The notes below the pieces were generated by a model, which was given only the letters and a program-made list of their open reading frames with translations, ran no database searches and had not been told where the DNA came from. DNA of 64,000 nt from Iodidimonas nitroreducens (GTDB lineage: Bacteria > Pseudomonadota > Alphaproteobacteria > Sphingomonadales > Rhodothalassiaceae), in assembly GCF_008579165.1 (NCBI RefSeq), contig NZ_BKCN01000007.1. One strand, written 5' to 3'. Numbering within the stretch: the stretch's first letter is position 1; every line of letters starts with the position of its first letter. Position numbers and translations under genes: made by a program. This document shows, piece by piece, positions 28,934 to 37,800 of the stretch.

Positions 28934-30904
28934 ATGAAAAGCCCTCTTATGTCAGCACCCCAAAAGGAACAAAGCCCGGAAACGCAAACCGGGCCCGAAC
29001 CCGGTTTTTATGCCGGGGAAAAAGCTTTGGCTTTGTCATGGCCGCACATTCTTTTCCTGCTGATCGCCTATTGCGCTTTCCATTATGGGCTTGATCTGCA
29101 CGCCAAATCGTTTCAAACGCCTTTATCGGTCACCACATGGTATCCGGCCATGGGGCTGGCTATTGCCTTTATCCTGTGTTTTGGGGCGCGGCTGATCTGG
29201 ATTGTGTGCTTAGGCTTTTTGATCGGCAATATTGGGATCTGGGAATATTGGCAAATCAACCCGATCACCCTGCTGCCCGCATTGGCCAATAGCGCTGCGG
29301 TGGCGCTCGCTGCCTGGTTTCTTATGCCCCTTGCCCGGCTGAAGCCCCATGATTGGACCTTTTATCATCTGGCACGGCTGCTGGGCGGGGCGCTGATCGC
29401 CGCCACCATATCGGGGATGAGCATCATCGGCCTGTGGTATGGATTGGGCCGCATGTCATTGTGGCGCGCCGCCAATGCCTTGGCGGAATGGCTTTTGGGG
29501 GATGTTATCGGTATTCTTATCCTCACCCCTTTGCTTTTGGTGATGATGGCCCCGCTGATGATCAGGCTTTTAAGCCCCGAAGGGGGCCAAGCCTTCCTTC
29601 AGGGGCTGCTGCGTCCCCTCATCCGCCCCAAAAGCGGCTGGCCCCAGCATCCGCTGATGATCCCGCTGGCAATCACCTTCGCAACCGCCCTCATTCTTTA
29701 TGTGGTTTTTCTCTCGCCCATCGGGAAAACCCAAAATCTGCTGTTTTTATGTTTCCTGCCGCCCATTTGGGCCGCCTTGCGCTATGGCTTTCCGGGGGCG
29801 ATGATCAGCGCCACTCTGGTGGCTATCGCCGGGCTGGGGATTGCGGTTTATCTGGTCGATCCCATCCTGATCATGCCCAGCCGCACGGAAATCCACATCT
29901 TTCAGCTTTTTTTGCTGGTGCTGGTGCTGATCAGCTACATTCTGGGCATGGCGGTGGATGAACTCGACCGTGCCCGCGCTATCATCGAAGGGCAAAAAGC
30001 CAATCTGGAAGAAACGGTCAAGCGCCGCACATACGCCCTGATCAAGGAAAATAGCGAAAGACAAAAAGCCGAACATAATCTGCGCCGGATGAATGAAAAG
30101 CTGGAACAGCGCGTTCTGGACCGCACCAGCGCCCTGAAGGATGCCCTTGTTCGCGCCGAACGGGCCAATGATGCCAAATCCCAATTCCTGCACAATATGA
30201 ACCATGAATTGCGCACCCCGCTCAATGCGGTGATCGGCTTTTCCGAAATGCTGCGCCGTGAAGAACTCGGCCCCCTGGGGCATCGGAAATATGCCGAATA
30301 TGCCCATGATATCAACAAGGCGGGGCATCATCTTTTATCCCTGGTGGGGGATCTTTTGGATAGCGCCTCGATGGATGATCATGATGATCTGCCGCTGGAT
30401 ATGAAGCCCCATGATCTGCATCATATCCTTTGCGAGGCCTGCCGCATGGTGCAGCCAAAAGCCGATGCCAAACAGATCACCATCGATCTGGTTGCCCCTC
30501 TAAAAAATCGCCATGCCCTTGCCGATTATCACCGGCTTTTGCAAATCCTGCTCAATCTGATTGATAATGCGATCAAATTTTCTCCGCCCCACAGCAGCAT
30601 CAGAATTTATATGGAACAAGAGGCCGATGAGGTGATCATCAGGATCATCGATCAGGGCCCGGGCATCCCCGAAACCCAGCTTCTCTATGTTTTTGATCGC
30701 TTTTGGCGGGGCAATCAAAGCCAATTGAGCAATCCCGGCGGCATGGGGCTGGGATTGGCCATTGCCCGATCCCTTGTGCTCAGGCATGGCGGCAGTCTTG
30801 AGCTTTATAATGAACCCAAAGCCGGGGCCTGCGCCTGCCTCATCCTGCCCATCGCCGATAAATCCCCAGCTGATGCTGCCCCAGAGGATCCCAGCCAAGA
30901 GTGA
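28934..30904 (+). CDS. MASE1-domain sensor histidine kinase
   Basis: About 656 residues. The N-terminal third has roughly eight membrane helices of MASE1 type (TTWYPAMGLAIAFILCFGAR, LLGDVIGILILTPLLLV), followed by a coiled coil, then HisKA with the phospho-acceptor His in NHELRTPLNAVIGFSEML and HATPase_c with NLIDNAIKF, DQGPGIP and GMGLGLAIA. No response regulator is adjacent, so it is an orphan kinase here. The frame also opens at a TTG (28919); the ATG at 28934 is the likelier start. The sensed signal is unknown. Confidence 0.9.
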   Translation: MKSPLMSAPQKEQSPETQTGPEPGFYAGEKALALSWPHILFLLIAYCAFHYGLDLHAKSFQTPLSVTTWYPAMGLAIAFILCFGARLIWIVCLGFLIGNIGIWEYWQINPITLLPALANSAAVALAAWFLMPLARLKPHDWTFYHLARLLGGALIAATISGMSIIGLWYGLGRMSLWRAANALAEWLLGDVIGILILTPLLLVMMAPLMIRLLSPEGGQAFLQGLLRPLIRPKSGWPQHPLMIPLAITFATALILYVVFLSPIGKTQNLLFLCFLPPIWAALRYGFPGAMISATLVAIAGLGIAVYLVDPILIMPSRTEIHIFQLFLLVLVLISYILGMAVDELDRARAIIEGQKANLEETVKRRTYALIKENSERQKAEHNLRRMNEKLEQRVLDRTSALKDALVRAERANDAKSQFLHNMNHELRTPLNAVIGFSEMLRREELGPLGHRKYAEYAHDINKAGHHLLSLVGDLLDSASMDDHDDLPLDMKPHDLHHILCEACRMVQPKADAKQITIDLVAPLKNRHALADYHRLLQILLNLIDNAIKFSPPHSSIRIYMEQEADEVIIRIIDQGPGIPETQLLYVFDRFWRGNQSQLSNPGGMGLGLAIARSLVLRHGGSLELYNEPKAGACACLILPIADKSPADAAPEDPSQE

Positions 30905-31007
30905 AGACGCTGCAGCTCCTTGTCGCCATTTGCAAAACATGCCCCTATGATGCCGCCTTTCAATGTCTTAAAGGCAATCATAAACAGTTTTGAGGCAGGC
31001 CGGATTG

Positions 31008-32231
31008 ATGACCAGTAACAGAAAGATCATTGCCGTTATTTTCGGCGGACGCAGTGTGGAGCATGATGTCAGCGTGCTGACCGGTTTGCAGTGCCTTGAT
31101 GCCCTTGATCAAAGCCGCTATCAGGGCCTGCCCGTTTATGTGGACCCCGAAGGCCAATGGTGGACCGGCGATCTTTTATTGAAGCGAAGCCTTTATCCCC
31201 ATAGCGAAGCAACCCGCAAACAGCTTTCCGCCATCACTTTGCCCCTTGGCACCGCCACCCACGGGTGGCCCCATCTGCTGACCATGAAAAAAGGGCTGTT
31301 CGGAGAAAAAGTGGACAGCATCCCCTTTGATCTGATGCTGCCGGCCATTCATGGCAGCAATGGCGAGGATGGCAGCTTGCAGGGGCTTTTGGCCTTTGCC
31401 GGGATTCCCTTTGCCGGATCGCGGGCGCTGGGATCGGCGGCAACGATGGATAAGCATATCACCAAACAGATGCTGGGCCTGCGTAATCTGCCGCTTTTGC
31501 CCCATGTTCTTGTGGATCGACCCCCTGAGGGCCAGTTTCTGGATCGGGCCGATCTGCTGCCCCGGCTGGAAGCCATATTGGGCGACCAGCCCTTTCCGGT
31601 GATCGCCAAGCCCCGCCGCCTTGGGTCGAGTGTGGGGGTGCAGATCGCCCGGACTATCGATGATCTTGAGGCCGCCCTGTCGCTGATTTTTCGCATGGAT
31701 CATGGGGCCCTGATCGAACCTTTGGTGCCCCATCTGGTGGAATATAATGTGGCGGTGATGCGCCGGGGGGGCGAGATCTGCACATCGGCCATCGAAAAGC
31801 CCCTGAAATCAAGCGACTTTCTCGATTTCAACACGAAATACCGGGCGGGCGAAGGGGGCGGGCCCAAGCTTGATGATGCCCCCAGTCTGGGGATGGCGTC
31901 CTTGAGCCGGGATATCAATCCGCAGGATCTGAGCCCCGCCAATGAAGCCCTGTTGCGCAGCGCCGCCAGCACGGCTTTCGATCTGCTCGATCTGGCAGGA
32001 ACGGTGCGGATCGATTTTCTGTGCAATAGTCAAACCGGCGATCTATGGCTTAATGAAATCAATTCCATCCCCGGCTCTTTTGCCTATTTCCTGTGGCAGG
32101 ATGCAAGCCCGGCGCTCAGCTTCAGCGATCTTGTGAGCCATCTGGTGGAAGAAGGCTTCGCGCTGAGCAAACAGGAACGCGCCGATACCAATACCGCCAC
32201 CGGCAATGCCCGGATTTTTGGCCATGGTTAA
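31008..32231 (+). CDS. D-alanine--D-alanine ligase-like ATP-grasp enzyme
   Basis: A 407-residue ATP-grasp ligase. The N-terminus IIAVIFGGRSVEHDVSVLTG is diagnostic of the Ddl family, with HGSNGEDGSLQGLLAFAGIP, ATMDKHITKQML, KPRRLGSSVGVQIA and the metal-binding LNEINSIPGSFAY. It is about 100 residues longer than housekeeping Ddl and is followed by a hydrolase and a MurF-like ligase, so it is probably an accessory enzyme making D-Ala-D-Ala or a related dipeptide. The ATG at 31008 matches the family start. The next gene overlaps its stop by eight bases. Confidence 0.85.
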   Translation: MTSNRKIIAVIFGGRSVEHDVSVLTGLQCLDALDQSRYQGLPVYVDPEGQWWTGDLLLKRSLYPHSEATRKQLSAITLPLGTATHGWPHLLTMKKGLFGEKVDSIPFDLMLPAIHGSNGEDGSLQGLLAFAGIPFAGSRALGSAATMDKHITKQMLGLRNLPLLPHVLVDRPPEGQFLDRADLLPRLEAILGDQPFPVIAKPRRLGSSVGVQIARTIDDLEAALSLIFRMDHGALIEPLVPHLVEYNVAVMRRGGEICTSAIEKPLKSSDFLDFNTKYRAGEGGGPKLDDAPSLGMASLSRDINPQDLSPANEALLRSAASTAFDLLDLAGTVRIDFLCNSQTGDLWLNEINSIPGSFAYFLWQDASPALSFSDLVSHLVEEGFALSKQERADTNTATGNARIFGHG

Positions 32232-33048
32232 AGCGGCGGCCCTAAGCGATCAGCCGACATCGGCTTTGTGGTATTGCCATCCCTTATCGGTTACCCAAAA
32301 AAGGCCTGAGCCGAGAAAACCCGCTGATCCAGCCACACAATCTCCGCCCCTGATCATCTGGCTGCATGGCTGGGGGCAAAGCGGGGCCAGCCTTTTGCCT
32401 TTGGCCCGGCTGTTTGCCGCCGAGGCCGAAAACCGGGTTTATGATCTGCCCGGTTTTGGCAAAACCCCCATGCTCCAAAGCGGTGCGGGCAGCGATGATT
32501 ATGCCAAAGTCCTTTATCAGCAGCTTGATCACAATCGCCCGGTGATTTTGGTGGGTCATTCCTTTGGGGCGCGGATTGCGGTGCGCTTTGCGGCCCGTTA
32601 TCCCGATCACATTGCGGGCCTGATCCTGATTGCCGGGGCGGGGCTGAAACGGCCGCGCAGCCTGCCTTTCCGCCTGCGGGCTTTGGGCCTGAAACAATTG
32701 GGGCGGCTGGCCCGCCGCATCGATGGGCTGGTTGGCAGCCATTTTGAAGATCGCTATAAAGCACGCTTTGGCAGTGCCGATTATCGCGCTGCCGGGGCTT
32801 TGCGCCCCACGCTCCTGTCCGTGGTGAACGAAGATTTAAGCCCGCAGGCGGCCCGGATTTTGGCGCCTTGTTTATTGCTTTATGGTGCCCTTGATGATGC
32901 CACCCCGCCCAGCATGGGCCAGCACTATCAAAAGCTGATCAGGGGGGCGGATTTTCACTGCCTCGATGGCTTTGGGCATCTTGATATTCTCAGCCGTGGG
33001 GCTTTTCAATGTCAGCAGCGCATCGCGCATTTTCTGGAGCGGCTGTGA
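32224..33048 (+). CDS. Alpha/beta-fold hydrolase
   Basis: A 274-residue serine hydrolase of the alpha/beta fold. The oxyanion segment is LHGWGQSG, the nucleophile elbow is VGHSFGAR (Ser), the acid is likely Asp in LYGALDDATPP, and the His lies in GFGHLDI. The substrate is unknown. It starts inside the end of the Ddl-like gene (ATG 32224) and its stop directly abuts the MurF-like gene, so all three are one transcription unit; a role with a cell-wall dipeptide product is an inference from that context. Confidence 0.82.
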   Translation: MVKAAALSDQPTSALWYCHPLSVTQKRPEPRKPADPATQSPPLIIWLHGWGQSGASLLPLARLFAAEAENRVYDLPGFGKTPMLQSGAGSDDYAKVLYQQLDHNRPVILVGHSFGARIAVRFAARYPDHIAGLILIAGAGLKRPRSLPFRLRALGLKQLGRLARRIDGLVGSHFEDRYKARFGSADYRAAGALRPTLLSVVNEDLSPQAARILAPCLLLYGALDDATPPSMGQHYQKLIRGADFHCLDGFGHLDILSRGAFQCQQRIAHFLERL

Positions 33049-34721
33049 ATGAGCATTTCCTTTATCCTTCAAGCTCTGCTGGTTTTCCTTTGGACTCTGG
33101 CCATCGTTTTTTTTGTGCTCCACCGGGGCCGGGCCTATCTGATGTATTTCCAGCAGGAAGAATATGATGGCAGCCGCTTTCGCCATTGGTTGAAGGATCG
33201 CCATGGCCGGGATCGCCTCACAAGCCTTGCAGCCATTCTGGCAGGGGGCCTTAGCTTTGGCGCTGCCTATGGGCTTTCATGCTCGATACGCCGGCACTGA
33301 TGATCCTGATCGCGGGTTTATATGAGGGTTTCCGCCGCAGCCGAAAGGCGCTTTTGACCGCGAAAAAACCTTTGGTATCAACTGAACGGGCGCGCCGCAT
33401 CCTTGCTGTTTATCTCGCCCTCATGGCCTTTCTTGGCAGTGGCTTTCTGATCATCGCCCATTGGCAGCCGGTACCGCTGATTGCGATGCTGGTTTTATTC
33501 AGCCTGATTGCGGCCCAGATCGCGCCTTATGCCCTTCTGGCCGCCAATCGGCTGTTAAGCCCCTTTGAACAGCGGGTAAAAGCCCGCTATCTGGGTGAAG
33601 CCAAAGAAAAACTGGCCCATTTGCAGCCCTATATCATTGCCATCACCGGCAGCTATGGCAAAACATCCACCAAATCGATTTTGGCGCATATCCTGTCGAG
33701 CGCCGCCCCCACTTTGGCCACCCCCGGCAGCATCAATACCGATATGGGCATCACCCGGGTGGTGCGCGAACAGCTCAAGCCCGACCATCGTTATTTCATC
33801 GTCGAAATGGGGGCCTATGGTCCCGGGTCCATCGCCCGCTTATGCCGTTTGGCCCCGCCGAAACTCGCCATCATCACGGCTGTGGGCTGGGCGCATTATG
33901 AACGCTTCAAAACTGTTGATCGGGTGTTTGATGCCAAATTTGAAATGGCCGATGCCGCCCGCGCCAATGGCGGCAAAACCATCGTTAATCGCGATGCCGT
34001 GCCCCAAAACAAACTGGATGAGCGCCTGTCCCGCGATGACAGCCTGATCCTTGTCAAAACCAATCCGCACGCCGAAGCTGTGCATGAAACCATCACGGGG
34101 CTTTCGGTGCAATCCGCCAAGCAGGACCGGGATGGCATCAGCCTTGTGATCAACGGCTCTGATTTCGGCGAGATCAGCCTTCGCGCCCCTCTCTATGGCC
34201 TTCATCAGGGGCAAAATATCGCCTGCGCTACCGCCGCCGCCCTGCAAATGGGGATGCCCATTTCATCGATAAAGGCAGCCCTTGCCACCGTGCCCCAAAG
34301 CCGCCATCGATTGGAAGTGATTGAAGCAAAGGGCATCACCATCATCGATGACGCCTATAATTCCAATCCGTCGGGCTTTGCCTCGGGGCTGGAACTGCTC
34401 GATATCCTGCAAAAGCCCGGCGGGCGACGCCTGCTGATCACCCCCGGCATGGTTGAATTGGGCAGCCGCCATGATGAAGAGCATCGCACCTTAGGGGAAT
34501 TGGCGGGCCAGCATGTGGATATCGCCCTCATTGTCACCCCGGAACGGATTTTATCGTTCATCGAAGGGTTCAACAGCCGCAAAAACGATCAGGCCCAACT
34601 CTTGCGCTTTGCAACGCAAGACGAGGCCCAGAACTGGATCAAGGATCACGCCCGGGCCGATGATGTGATTTTATATGAAAACAACCTGCCCGATCTTTAC
34701 GAGCAATTACCGGGCTTTTAA
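33049..34721 (+). CDS. Membrane-anchored MurF-like Mur ligase, frame break
   Basis: About 557 residues after joining two frames. The N-terminal part (33049-33290) has membrane helices and VLHRGRAYLMYFQQEEYDG; the rest has two further helices and a Mur ligase core: ITGSYGKTSTKSIL (P-loop), NTDMGITRV, IVEMGAYGPGSIARL, AVGWAHYERF and DDAYNSNPSG. These match MurF, which adds D-Ala-D-Ala to UDP-MurNAc-tripeptide, but the membrane anchor is unusual. One base added near 33277 joins AAYGL to MLDTPALMIL. With the Ddl-like ligase upstream it forms an accessory dipeptide-and-ligation cassette. Confidence 0.83.
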
Positions 34722-34774
34722 TAGCGCGGGATTAGGGGATGGCCGTGGCTTCATCGTCGCTGAGCCCTTTCTTT

Positions 34775-35055
34775 CGTCACCCCACAAGAATCGTCACCCC
34801 GGGCCCCCTCTTTCGTCACCCCGGGCGGAGACACGGGGTCCACCTTGTGAAGAGCTCGTGCGTGGCAAAGAGTGGATCCCGGCTCAGCGTCGCATCCCTT
34901 CGGGCTGCACCGCGTCCGGGATGACGTGAGGTGTTGGCGTCAAATAAACCGCGTCACCCCACAAAAAACGTCACCCCGGGCTTGACCCGGGGTCCATCTC
35001 GTGAAGGGCTGAACACGCCAAAAATGCACCCCGGGGCAAGCCCGGGGCGCTGATT
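34775..35055. repeat. Intergenic palindromic (REP-like) repeat cluster
   Basis: A mosaic of related GC-rich palindromic units in a gene-free stretch. The unit CGTCACCCC recurs at about 34775, 34792, 34814, 34952 and 34969. Two longer copies carry CACCCCGGGC...CGGGGTCCA followed by CTTGTGAA or CTCGTGAA (34815-34850 and 34970-35005). The first is followed by ATCCCGG...CCGGGATGACG and the second by CACCCCGGGGCAAGCCCGGGG (35028-35048). These fold as several hairpins and may act as terminators for the upstream operon. Confidence 0.75.
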
Positions 35056-35078
35056 TATAGGATGAAGCCAAGAGTGGC

Positions 35079-35447
35079 TTATTGCAAAGTCCAGTTAAGA
35101 GGCAGAATGATCGTCAGGCGATCATCGGACAATTCAGCCGGTGGCTTTGGCAGGGGATTGACCCGGCCCATCAAACGTTCGATTTCCGAATCGAGCACAT
35201 TATGGCCAGTGGGCTGGAGAATTTCATAGGATTGAATGGCGCCGGTGCGATCCATCACAACCTTCACCCGGGCCGAGCCTTCGAGCTGGCGCATCATGGC
35301 CGAGCGGGGATAAACCTGCTTTGAAGCAACGGTGCGTGCGATGGCGGTTTGCCAATCCGCAACACTGGCTGCTTTAACCACGCCAAAAGAGGCGGACAGG
35401 GCGGCTGTCGTCATTAATGCAACAGCAAGAGCTTTGCGTGCGAACAT
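35079..35447 (-). CDS. Small periplasmic TonB C-terminal-domain protein
   Basis: A 122-residue protein with a signal peptide (MFARKALAVALMTTAALSAS, cleavage after VVKA) and a single TonB-type C-terminal fold: YPRSAMMRQLEGSARVKVVM, IQSYEILQPTGHNVLDSEIE and the terminal PLNWTL. Unlike TonB it lacks the membrane anchor and proline-rich linker, so it is a soluble variant. I start at the ATG at 35447, preceded by AAAGG; the longer frame to 35636 has no family match. Confidence 0.75.
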   Translation of the reverse strand: MFARKALAVALMTTAALSASFGVVKAASVADWQTAIARTVASKQVYPRSAMMRQLEGSARVKVVMDRTGAIQSYEILQPTGHNVLDSEIERLMGRVNPLPKPPAELSDDRLTIILPLNWTLQ

Positions 35448-35757
35448 GTTTTTGCCTTTTGTGAACAAGGGTTCAAATTCTGCGCGACATGACAATCGAC
35501 CCATCTCCGCGCCCCGACCTTTTGCGCCGCAACATATTAAGAGTTTGCCAAGAAATATCCCTAATATAACATTTATTTTCCGATAAAATTTGATCGATCG
35601 CCGCCGCTCTGCAACCGGCATGAGGATCGCTGTCACTTTCGCCGCAGATCATCTCGTAAAGCGGGGATGATCACTTTACCGTGGCCCCCTGCTGTGGCCT
35701 TGTGCCTCAAAAATTCCGATCCACGCTTTCATCCAGGAGAATCTTATGTTACAGTGT
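35448..35757. other. Intergenic region upstream of the deiodinase-like gene
   Basis: About 310 bases with no credible gene. It holds the promoter side of the TonB-domain gene (minus) and the approach to the LacI-type operator (plus). TTACAG (35748-35753) and CGATAA (35771-35776), 17 bases apart, form a plausible weak promoter that straddles the operator. Confidence 0.45.
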
Positions 35758-35769
35758 GCAAACGTTTGC
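35758..35769. promoter_or_regulatory. LacI-family operator, copy 1
   Basis: GCAAACGTTTGC, a perfect 12-bp palindrome of the LacI/PurR type, in front of the deiodinase-like gene. The same 12 bases recur at 40203 and 49686. It lies between a candidate -35 (TTACAG) and -10 (CGATAA), where binding would block transcription. Confidence 0.8.
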
Positions 35770-35805
35770 TCGATAAGGGTTGGTCTATCAAAGGAATGCG
35801 CTGCT

Positions 35806-36521
35806 ATGAATAAGCCGATGATCTATAATGCGCCACGCTTTACCGTGAAACAATATGATTGGGATCTGTTCAAAGGCCCAAGGGCTGGCGAAAAGGCTCA
35901 GGATTTCGCGCTGACAGCCCAGGATGGCAGCACGGTTCATCTAACGGATTTCAAGGGCAAATGGGTGGTTGTGGAAACCGGCTCTGCCACCTGTTCCATG
36001 TATACCAAAAATATTCCCGGCATGAAGGAACTGCGGGCCGAATTCCCGGATGTGGAATTCATTGTTGTTTATGTGCGCGAAGCCCATCCCGGCGAACGTT
36101 TGAGCCAGCATCAATCCTTCGAGGAGAAAAAGAAGGCGGCCAGCTTCTCGCGCCCCGCTATGAGGAAGATCGTCCGGTTTATATCGATGCCTATGAGGGC
36201 GATATGCACAAGGCTTATGGCGGGATGCCCAATATCGTTTATGTGATCAATCCCGATGGAATCGTGCATTATCGCTGCAATTGGGCCACGGTGGATGGCG
36301 TGCGCGAAGCTTTGAGCGACCGCGAGCATCTGCATACCGTTGAAAATGCCGATATGCACAAGCTGAAAGCCAGCCGCGGTATGATGGTGGCCCTGCGCAC
36401 CATGTGGACCGGCGGCTTTCTGGCTTTATGGGATTTCATCATTGCCACGCCCAAGCTGATGAAGCGGCACAAGCTGGTGGATGACTATTATAACAAGCAT
36501 GGCAAATTCAGGAATTCCTGA
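35806..36521 (+). CDS. Deiodinase-like thioredoxin-fold protein, frame break
   Basis: About 239 residues. The core DFKGKWVVVETGSATCSMYTKN with EFIVVYVREAHPGE resembles the thioredoxin-fold iodothyronine deiodinase family: the TGSATC cysteine aligns with the deiodinase selenocysteine, and the REAHPGE loop matches its (V/I)EEAHPS block. The C-terminus adds GGMPNIVYVINPDG and a basic helix. The frame breaks near 36140; one C added gives KKAAQLLAPRYEEDRPVYID. Bacterial members are not shown to act on thyroid hormones, so a peroxiredoxin-like or reductive dehalogenation role is only possible. An in-frame ATG at 35746 with a good AGGAG site would place the operator inside the gene. Confidence 0.75.
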
Positions 36522-36526
36522 GCCTC

Positions 36527-37271
36527 ATGCCCATCATCACCCCAGAAAACAAAGAGGCTGCATCGCTTTTAGGGGTGCACCTTTATCACAGCCCTTTTTC
36601 CAATTGTTCCCAGCGCACCCGATTGGTGCTGGCGGAAAAGGGAATCGCCTGGGAAAGCCACGAAATCAACCTGATGAAATTCGAGCATCTCACCCCATTT
36701 TATCAGGGAATTCATCCAAAGGGGTGGTGCCGGCACTGGTTCATGATGCGTGGTGATCGTTGAATCCCATGATATCATCCGCTATCTGGATGATCATTTC
36801 CCCGGCCCGAAGCTGATGCCCGCATCCCATGATGAAGCGGCGCGGATCAGGCCCTGGATGGAATTGGGCGATGCATTGCAGATGAGCATCAAAAGCCTGA
36901 CCTATGATCGCCTGTTCCGCGATAAATTCCCGCCCACAGAAGAAAAATGCGCCTTTTATGCCGCCCATCAGCGCAATCCCGATCTGGTGGCTTTTTACCG
37001 TCGGTTTCTTGATGGTTTTGATCCCGAGGATCTGAAGCACTATGACGAGGCGGTGGCGGATTTCCTCGCCCGCACCAATGATCAACTGGGAAAAACCGCG
37101 TGGCTTGCGGGGGATGCCATCACCCTGGCCGATTTTTCCGCCGTGGTGAATGTGCATCGGGCCACCAAGCTGGGCCATGATCTGGCGGCCTATCCCGCCA
37201 CCCTTGCATGGTATGAAACAATAGAGGCGCGGCCCAGCTTCCATCAGGCGATCACATCCTATGTGCCCTGA
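36527..37271 (+). CDS. Glutathione S-transferase family protein, two frame breaks
   Basis: About 248 residues. The N-terminal thioredoxin-like domain starts LLGVHLYHSPFSNCSQRTRLVLAEKGI, with VVPALVHDGVVIVESHDIIRYLDDHF as the glutathione-binding beta3-beta4 and SNAIL-type region; the C-terminal helical domain contains LAGDAITLADFSAVVNVHRA. The pieces lie in three frames; one G added near 36723 and one near 36755 restore them. It begins six bases after the deiodinase-like gene, so it is likely co-transcribed under the same operator. The Cys in NCSQR could be a redox-active residue of a Cys-type GST. Confidence 0.82.
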
Positions 37272-37274
37272 TGA

Positions 37275-37628
37275 TCAATCGATCAATTTGAGCAGATGCC
37301 GATCAAACAGGCGCAACACCTGATCAAGATGATGGCCCCGCCGCAGCACCTGCCCTTCCATCCCCAAAACCAGCCATGCCCCCTGCCGATTGGCCCGGGC
37401 GGGGATTTTGATGATACGATAGGCCGGTCGCTCGCTGGTCCGGCGAAAGATGGCAAATTCCGCCTGATCCCGCCCGGCATGAAGGCCATAATCGCGCCAC
37501 AGCCCGGCGGCCACAAAGCGACCATAAAGATCGAGAATCCGCATCAATTCAGGGCGGGCAAACATCACCGCAGGCTGATGGCCCATGATGGCAACCCCAT
37601 CTGAATTTTGTGTCACATGAAAATTCAT
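37275..37628 (-). CDS. DUF2794 family protein
   Basis: A 117-residue protein with the compact conserved core of DUF2794: ELMRILDLYGRFVAAGLWRDYGL, AEFAIFRRTSERPAYRIIKI and GHHLDQVLRLFDRHLLKLI. The family is nearly confined to alphaproteobacteria and has no known activity. The ATG at 37628 follows AAAGGGG; the frame is open further upstream without family similarity. It lies convergent with the GST gene and divergent from maeB. Confidence 0.85.
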   Translation of the reverse strand: MNFHVTQNSDGVAIMGHQPAVMFARPELMRILDLYGRFVAAGLWRDYGLHAGRDQAEFAIFRRTSERPAYRIIKIPARANRQGAWLVLGMEGQVLRRGHHLDQVLRLFDRHLLKLID

Positions 37629-37800
37629 CATCCCCTTTATTGTGCGTCCTGTGCTGGGGCTTGGCAAGCACCCAGGCGCTGGTCCCGGCCCATTTGCTGC
37701 GCTGCGCCATAAAATAGTTTGCAAATCCCTGTCGCACAGGGTGCGTTCGTGAAATTGCTGCGCTATAAGATGCAGCATCAGATCCCGTCCACAGCTACGA

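Noticed and set aside
35806..36521. True thyroid-hormone deiodinase
   Set aside because: Similarity covers the thioredoxin-fold core only, the active residue is Cys, and nothing here suggests iodothyronine as substrate.
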